In this document: piece by piece, positions 59,307-64,000 of the stretch
How the letters are laid out: each line of letters starts with the position of its first letter
Position numbering within the stretch: the first letter of the stretch is position 1
Origin: Candidatus Zixiibacteriota bacterium
GTDB taxonomy: Bacteria; Zixibacteria; MSB-5A5; WJJR01
Assembly: GCA_040752595.1 (NCBI GenBank)
Contig: JBFMGX010000040.1
Span: 1 to 64,000, forward strand
Reading direction: 5' to 3'
Length of the DNA stretch: 64,000 bases
The notes under the pieces: model-generated
What the model saw: the letters and a program-made list of their open reading frames with translations, nothing else
What the model was told of the DNA's origin: nothing
Databases searched by the model: none
Made by a program: the position numbers and the translations under genes

Positions 59307-61195
59307 GTCTCCCGCAAACCCTCCTCCGCCAACACGCGCACATCACCGACGCGGCGGGTGATGCCCTCGCGATCGAGCGCCTCGCCGATCGGCACCGCAT
59401 ACCGCCGTGTCGTGCCGAGCAAGTCGCGCAGTTGCCCCGCCGTCAACGACGGTTGGGTGCGCAGGGCCTCACGCACCTTCTCACGGACAGCAGCATAGAG
59501 CTCGGTCGTCAGAATCACACCATCGCCCAGTGCCAACACTCGTCCGGTCGAGATCCAGAAGCCGAGGATCGCCCTGGCATGCTCGGTGCGTGATTCCAGA
59601 TCTTCGCGCGTCGGCGGCAACATCCCCCCATCGATCAGCGTCTTCCAGAGGCGCTCCGCCTCCCCATTCCAATCGGCCGGCAACGCCGCCTGATGTCCGG
59701 GAAGGTGATACGCGTCACCGGTCCGCGCCACCTCACCCGAACTTGAGAGCCAGTCGGCGAGAGCCGGCATCGGTTCGGCAGGGATTCGGGCGCGCGCCTG
59801 CCATGCTGCCAGATTGAGGCCAGACAGATAGGGCTGTTCGTGATGAATCAACGCGAGTATCCCGACCAACTGCCGCCGACTGTCCGCCAGCCAGGCCGCA
59901 TCGAAAAGCCAGCCCCGCGACTCTGCAACATCCCCTCTCTGCAAGGCCTGGTCCAAATCGGCGGCAATCTCCGATGCTGTGAACGGCCCCTCGTCCAGGA
60001 AACCGGCACGCGATGCGAAACCACGTTTCCCCAGTTCGGTCCGGCGATACGAGGCAATCGTTCCATCACGACGCAGCTGCAACCGCCGCAGCAGATCGGG
60101 GTCGCGGTGCGCGCGACGGTCGCCGCCCAAATCCAGGATGATTCCGCCGCCAATTGTCACCCCCGGAGTCGGCCAGCGGAGGACGAAGCGGTCCTGAAGA
60201 CGCGCCTTGATCGGCTGACGAAGATGGAACTCACAAAATCCCTCTTGGCCGGGTTCGATGTGCGCTTCGCTGACTGGTCGGGCGATGCCATCCGGCTCAA
60301 CCGTCCCCAACATGACCAGAACCTGCCGTTGCCGCTCCAGGGGATGCGTCGCGTCAGGGAGGATGCGAACCTGACCCCACAGTCGATCGCTGGTCGCGGC
60401 GTCCGTTGGCATCACGAGGCATTGCCCGCGCTTCACATTGTCACTGTCCGCGCCCGCCAGATTGACCGCGACCCGCTGTCCCGGCAACGCCGTCGTCACA
60501 CCACGCTTGTGCACCTGCAACTCACGAACACGGGCATTGCCGGCGCCGGGAACGAGAACCACGCTCTGCCCAACCGACAGCGCGCCATCGATCAGTGTCC
60601 CTGTGACCACAACGCCGCGCCCGGCAACCGCAAAGACCCGGTCGATGTACAAGCGCGGCTTGCCGATGTCGCGCCGCGGCGACAGCGTGCGCGTCATCGC
60701 ATCGATGGCATCACGCAGATCATCCAGCCCCTCTCCCGTCACCGAATCGACAGGAACGATGGCCGGCGGTTCGGAATCGGGAAAGGCACCGGCCACATGG
60801 TCACGCACGTCGGCCTTCACCAACTCCAGCCAGTCACGCTCCACGAGGCCGATCTTGGTGATGACCACGATTCCCCGACGCACACCCAGGAAGCGCAGGA
60901 TGGCGAGATGTTCGGCCGACTGCGGCATCCAGCCATCATCGGCGGCGATCACCAGAAGGACGAAGTCGATGGCGCCGACGCCGGCAATCATGTTCTTCAC
61001 GAACCGCTCATGCCCCGGAACGTCGACAATACCGATCGTCTCGCCGGATTTCGTGGTCACCCAGGCGAAGCCGAGATCAATGGTCATCCCGCGCGCCTTC
61101 TCCTCCGGGAGACGGTCGGGATCGATGCCGGAGAGCGCCATGACCAACGTGGACTTTCCGTGGTCGACGTGCCCGGCGGTGCCCATCACGTACAT
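59303..61195 (-). CDS. selB: Selenocysteine-specific elongation factor SelB
   Basis: 630 residues, full length. GTP motifs: G1 GTAGHVDHGKSTLV, the switch RGMTIDLGFAWV, G3 IVDVPGHERFVKNM and G4-like ITKIGLVE. Domains II and III (VFAVAGRGVVVTGTL, FVLRWPTPGVTIGGGIILD) and four winged helices to the C-terminus follow, with TSRYAVPIGEALDREGI-type WHD4. It delivers Sec-tRNA to UGA codons bearing a SECIS. It lies downstream of selA after a gap of about 130 bases holding palindromes. Confidence 0.97.
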   Translation of the reverse strand: MYVMGTAGHVDHGKSTLVMALSGIDPDRLPEEKARGMTIDLGFAWVTTKSGETIGIVDVPGHERFVKNMIAGVGAIDFVLLVIAADDGWMPQSAEHLAILRFLGVRRGIVVITKIGLVERDWLELVKADVRDHVAGAFPDSEPPAIVPVDSVTGEGLDDLRDAIDAMTRTLSPRRDIGKPRLYIDRVFAVAGRGVVVTGTLIDGALSVGQSVVLVPGAGNARVRELQVHKRGVTTALPGQRVAVNLAGADSDNVKRGQCLVMPTDAATSDRLWGQVRILPDATHPLERQRQVLVMLGTVEPDGIARPVSEAHIEPGQEGFCEFHLRQPIKARLQDRFVLRWPTPGVTIGGGIILDLGGDRRAHRDPDLLRRLQLRRDGTIASYRRTELGKRGFASRAGFLDEGPFTASEIAADLDQALQRGDVAESRGWLFDAAWLADSRRQLVGILALIHHEQPYLSGLNLAAWQARARIPAEPMPALADWLSSSGEVARTGDAYHLPGHQAALPADWNGEAERLWKTLIDGGMLPPTREDLESRTEHARAILGFWISTGRVLALGDGVILTTELYAAVREKVREALRTQPSLTAGQLRDLLGTTRRYAVPIGEALDREGITRRVGDVRVLAEEGLRET

Positions 61196-61221
61196 ATTCG
61201 GAGATCCAGATTCAGACTGAT

Positions 61222-61341
61222 GTCAGGAGCACAGGGCTCCTGACCTACAACTTTGCGGGACCGCGATCAGAGATCGCGGCCACACATGCCTCAAGACACA
61301 GAATCCCAATCCACGGACAAGGGGCTTCAGCCCCTTGCAGC
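61222..61341. repeat. Palindromes of families E and D between selA and selB
   Basis: TCAGGAGCACAGGGCTCCTGA (61222-61242), CCGCGATCAGAGATCGCGG (61261-61279) and ACAAGGGGCTTCAGCCCCTT (61318-61337). The last overlaps the selA stop. Confidence 0.65.
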
Positions 61342-62721
61342 GCTCTTCAGGAACCGCGCGACGTCATCATCATCGGCGGCGAACATCGTCCGCAGTGACA
61401 ACACGAATCGCCCATCCACGATCGTGCCGATGATCGGAGGCGTGAATGCCCGCGCCGCGTCTGCCATCGCCCCGGCATCAGGGGGAGGGGACAGACTCAG
61501 GCCCCAACCGGGGATGGTCTTCCCTGGAGCAGCACCGCCACCAAACGTATCTGCGGTCGCAGTTGTCTCCGCTTGCCATCCTGCCGCTTTGGCCGCAGTG
61601 GTCAGGGAGGACGCACGTCGATGCAACTCGTCGACAGGAACCGCGAGGAGCCGGTACAGTGGAATGGCGGTCTCCGCGCGACCGGCCCGATGCGCCGCGA
61701 CTGTTTCCTCCATGGCCAGCAGTGTGTTCTTCCCCGGACGGAGGGCTCGGTAGAAAGGGTCCTTGCGCAGTCGGTTGATCAGTTCCGTGCGCCCCAAGAT
61801 GATCCCCGCCTGCGGACCGCCCAAGAGTTTGTCGCCCGAAGCAGTCACCAAGTCGGCACCGCATCCGACGGCCGCCCGCAATGTCGGCTCGCCTGAGTAC
61901 GCGCAAATCGCGCCGGGGCCGACTGCACCGGAGCCCAGATCCCAGACGACCGGAATGCCGCGATGGCGTCCGAAAGATGCCAGGTCCCTCGGCTCAACTT
62001 CCGAGACAAACCCGGTCTGCACGAAGTTCGAACGGTGGACTTTGAGGATCAGCGCCGTCTGCGGACCACAGGCCTTCTCGTAATCCGCCAAGACGGTCTG
62101 ATTGGTCGTGCCGACTTCACGGAGTACCGCGCCGCTGCGGGCGAGGATTTCCGGTATGCGGAATCCGCCGCCGATTTGAACCAGTTCACCACGCGAGATG
62201 ACGACCTCTCTGCCCCAGGCCAACGTCGTCAACACGAGGTAGACGGCAGCCGCGTTGTTGTTCACGATCAACCCCGCTTCCGCCTCTGCCAGTGACGCCA
62301 ACTCCGCCTCGACGGCCGCACCGCGTCGGCCGCGCGTGCCGCACTCCAGATCGAATTCGAGGGACACATACGACGTCAACTGCGGCAGCACGTGCTCCAC
62401 GAGCTGCCGGTCCCACGGAGCCCGTCCCAAATTGGTGTGCAGCAGCACGCCGGTCGCATTGATGACCCTCTGAGGGAACCGACGCCTTCGGGTCGCCGCG
62501 CGAGCGATGACATCGGCTATGATCTCATCCACTCCGGGCCACGGATCTCCGACATTGATGGAATCACGATATCTTCCGACGACCGCACGGATGTCCTCGG
62601 TGATCGCAGGCCGGCCATCGCGGGCAATCAGAGCGGCCAGCGAAGCATGCTCAAGGAGGACCTCGACCGACGGGGGACGAGTCGGCGGCGATGGTTCCGA
62701 ACGGGACTGACGCTTGTTCAT
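61327..62721 (-). CDS. selA: L-seryl-tRNA(Sec) selenium transferase SelA
   Basis: 464 residues. VINATGVLLHTNLGRAPW, the PLP region IVNNNAAAVYLVLTTLAWGR, VWDLGSGAVG, the PLP lysine in TASGDKLLGGPQAGIILG, and FYRALRPGKNTLLAMEET are standard SelA signatures. It converts Ser-tRNA-Sec to Sec-tRNA-Sec with selenophosphate. It starts 16 bases after the 3' end of tRNA-Sec, so it is probably cotranscribed with it. SelD is not in the window. Confidence 0.97.
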   Translation of the reverse strand: MNKRQSRSEPSPPTRPPSVEVLLEHASLAALIARDGRPAITEDIRAVVGRYRDSINVGDPWPGVDEIIADVIARAATRRRRFPQRVINATGVLLHTNLGRAPWDRQLVEHVLPQLTSYVSLEFDLECGTRGRRGAAVEAELASLAEAEAGLIVNNNAAAVYLVLTTLAWGREVVISRGELVQIGGGFRIPEILARSGAVLREVGTTNQTVLADYEKACGPQTALILKVHRSNFVQTGFVSEVEPRDLASFGRHRGIPVVWDLGSGAVGPGAICAYSGEPTLRAAVGCGADLVTASGDKLLGGPQAGIILGRTELINRLRKDPFYRALRPGKNTLLAMEETVAAHRAGRAETAIPLYRLLAVPVDELHRRASSLTTAAKAAGWQAETTATADTFGGGAAPGKTIPGWGLSLSPPPDAGAMADAARAFTPPIIGTIVDGRFVLSLRTMFAADDDDVARFLKSAARG

Positions 62722-62736
62722 GATCGAGAAAACAAG

Positions 62737-62831
62737 CGGAAGGGGTGGGAATCGAACCCACCGCGGCCGACCCGAGGCCGACCGCCTACGGATTTGAAGT
62801 CCGCGCCGGCCACCAGACCGAATCCTCTTCC
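62737..62831 (-). tRNA. selC: tRNA-Sec (selenocysteine, anticodon TCA)
   Basis: A 95-nt tRNA, the typical tRNA-Sec length. The minus strand begins GGAAGAGGATTCGGTCTGG. The anticodon stem-loop is CGGA-CTTCAAA-TCCG with anticodon TCA. The variable arm is very long, about 10 bp (GCGGTCGGCC / GGTCGGCCGC). The T-arm is GTGGGTTCGATTCCCAC and the discriminator is G; CCA is not encoded. The extended acceptor pairs GGAAGAGG with CCCCTTCC except for one A-C mismatch. selA follows immediately. Confidence 0.96.
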
Positions 62832-62898
62832 GGCCCTAAAATAACTGTTCGTAAACCGTCGCGCTGCTGCATTTCAAGGGTCATTCCTTGTTGCACGC

Positions 62899-62926
62899 GT
62901 AGGGGCGCACGGCCGTGCGCCCCTAC
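62899..62926. repeat. Perfect 28-bp palindrome, family C
   Basis: GTAGGGGCGCACGG followed directly by its reverse complement CCGTGCGCCCCTAC. It lies 20 bases after the bshB1 stop on the minus strand and may form the end of that transcript, with tRNA-Sec starting 67 bases further on. Confidence 0.75.
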
Positions 62927-62945
62927 CAATGCCCCGCTAGAGCGC

Positions 62946-63668
62946 CTAAATCGACGGCACCGTCATCTTGAGCGGATCGTCGATCTCAACCGCCTCCTTG
63001 ATCGCGTACGCCTCCGCATGACGCCTGCGGATCATCCGTCCCAACTGCCGTGCGTCCACGTCCATCAACTCGAAGATGTCGACGCCGGGCTCATAAATCG
63101 ACCGTGCCGCCTCCGCTGTCCCGAACTGCGATGCATAGGCCCGGACCGCGGCGAGCTTGCGCTCGAACTGCGCCGAGACGTCGACCAGGAAGGAATACGG
63201 CGGCTGCCTGAGAAAGGCGGTGTAGAGAATCTTGCGCGGCCGATGCGGCTGCCCTTTCAGATCGAGCTTCTTCAGACCAGCCAGGAAGCAGGCATCGTAC
63301 GCCATCTCACCGGCGACCCGGTGATCGGGATGGCGCTGCCGCCAATGCGGAAGGATGACCAGGGCGGGTCGCAAGCGTCGGATGATCGCCGCAACCGCCA
63401 GGCGGTTCTCCAGTGTGTTCTCAAGTCTGGCATCGGGGAGATTCAGGTTCTCCCGATGCGTCAGATTCATGATCTTCGCGGCGGCGTATGCTTCGGCCTC
63501 ACGTTCGGCAGCACTGCCGCGCGTGCCCATCTCTCCGGCGGTGAAATCGACAATCCCTGTCTTGTAGCCGAGATCGGCAAACTTGATGAGCAGTCCGCCG
63601 CACGTGATCTCGACGTCATCACGATGCGCAGCCAGCGCCAGAGCATCCACCGTCGTTGTCTCGTTCAT
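62946..63668 (-). CDS. bshB1: Bacillithiol biosynthesis deacetylase BshB1
   Basis: 240 residues of PIG-L/LmbE fold. The Zn motif AHRDDVEITCGG (H-x-x-D/E type) and the later HPDH (RQRHPDHRVAGEM) are both visible; FTAGEMGTRGSA and LNLPDARLENT are BshB1-type. It deacetylates GlcNAc-malate in bacillithiol synthesis. bshA lies just upstream (69 bases), which strongly supports the pathway. Confidence 0.93.
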   Translation of the reverse strand: MNETTTVDALALAAHRDDVEITCGGLLIKFADLGYKTGIVDFTAGEMGTRGSAAEREAEAYAAAKIMNLTHRENLNLPDARLENTLENRLAVAAIIRRLRPALVILPHWRQRHPDHRVAGEMAYDACFLAGLKKLDLKGQPHRPRKILYTAFLRQPPYSFLVDVSAQFERKLAAVRAYASQFGTAEAARSIYEPGVDIFELMDVDARQLGRMIRRRHAEAYAIKEAVEIDDPLKMTVPSI

Positions 63669-63680
63669 CGAACTCCGATG

Positions 63681-63743
63681 TGTAGGGCGGACCTTGCCCG
63701 CCGTTCCCGACGCATATAGAGGTGGGCGGAGCCCACCCTACAA
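63681..63743. repeat. Tandem inverted units between bshA and bshB1
   Basis: TGTAGGGCGGACCTTGCCCG and GGTGGGCGGAGCCCACCCTACA, palindromic units related to family C (GTAGGG outer arms), filling the short gap between the two bsh genes. Confidence 0.55.
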
Positions 63744-64000
63744 ACCCAATACCCGCCTGTAGAAATCCTCATACAAAGGGACAACCGCTTCCGCTGTAAA
63801 CTTCTCCCGGACCGCCGCCAATCCCGCCTCGCGCAAACGTGCCGCCAGCGGTGGATCGGTCAGGATCTGATACAACCGCTCTCCGCCTTCGTCGTACTCA
63901 TCCGGTCCCACCAGAAGCCCGTTGACACCCTCCTCCACCAACTCGGGAACTCCCCCGACGCGCGAGGCCACCACGGGCACGCCGCAGGCCATCGCTTCCA
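63738..64000 (-). CDS. bshA: N-acetyl-alpha-D-glucosaminyl L-malate synthase BshA, C-terminus only
   Basis: About 87 codons of a GT4 glycosyltransferase, open at the window end. EAMACGVPVVASRVGGVPELV is the GT4 donor-binding end (residues E-A-M-A-C-G-V-P), and NGLLVGPDEYDEG follows. The end ...AVVPLYEDFYRRVLGL matches BshA. It joins UDP-GlcNAc and malate. The identity rests on the adjacent bshB1 as well as the motif. Confidence 0.88.
   Translation of the reverse strand, partial: EAMACGVPVVASRVGGVPELVEEGVNGLLVGPDEYDEGGERLYQILTDPPLAARLREAGLAAVREKFTAEAVVPLYEDFYRRVLGL

Overview
The window is GC-rich, gene-dense bacterial chromosome. It looks like a Gram-negative (outer-membrane) bacterium of the FCB superphylum, and candidate division Zixibacteria or a close relative is my best guess. 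Support for this: a secreted cupredoxin with a FlgD-like C-terminal sorting-type domain (NYPNPFN...GVYFFRL), secreted proteins ending in dockerin-like repeats (DLNCDG...VxFVFRGG), type IV pilus genes, outer-membrane barrels, bacillithiol genes and many dispersed palindromic intergenic repeats. The phylum is an inference from family content; no rRNA gene is present to fix it.

Layout. 1-127: edge of an IS3-family element. 343-2160: DUF4153 membrane protein. 2442-2725: tRNA-Thr/tRNA-Tyr operon with a near-consensus promoter. 2979-3632: cupredoxin. 3788-6089: sdpRI-like pair divergent from a Cu/Zn-type permease. 6121-14095 (minus): housekeeping run dtd, maf, rodZ-like, GT9-like, smc, ftsY, rlmH. 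14387-16331: two secreted/outer-membrane genes, one frameshifted. 16689-23851 (minus): AAA+ response regulator, pilM, pilN, pilO, an AMIN-PilP fusion and pilQ. 24243-27701: large secreted subtilase. 27982-29397: PilR-like regulator. 29354-38880 (minus): an eight-gene, almost gapless operon: FTCD, surface metalloprotease, solitary ECF S-component, outer-membrane barrel, chorismate mutase, prephenate dehydrogenase, branched-chain aminotransferase, MFS transporter. 39200-44105: a deoxyhypusine-synthase-like protein, DUF3108, LMW phosphatase, TsaC-like, SPOR and manC genes. 44191-53909: udg, coaBC, purH, purC, purN, gatB, gatA, glnA. 54292-57512: two SnoaL-like proteins, slipin, NfeD. 57714-62831: amidohydrolase, selB, selA and tRNA-Sec. 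62946-64000: bshB1 and bshA (cut by the window end).

How it fits together. The selC-selA-selB cluster shows UGA recoding capacity. The pilMNO-P-Q block is the inner-membrane/secretin alignment complex of a type IV pilus, next to an unusual NtrC-like regulator. The purine, GatAB and glutamine synthetase genes form a nitrogen/glutamine-centred neighbourhood. The bsh genes imply bacillithiol as a low-molecular-weight thiol.

Most notable observations: (i) a response regulator of the pil cluster whose sigma-54-contacting GAFTGA loop is replaced although its length is kept; (ii) the AMIN domain moved from the secretin to a PilP fusion; (iii) a translationally coupled trio of secreted metalloprotease, lone ECF S-component and outer-membrane barrel inside an amino-acid operon; (iv) five families of palindromic intergenic repeats; (v) a 2-nt frameshift splitting a secreted dockerin-like protein.
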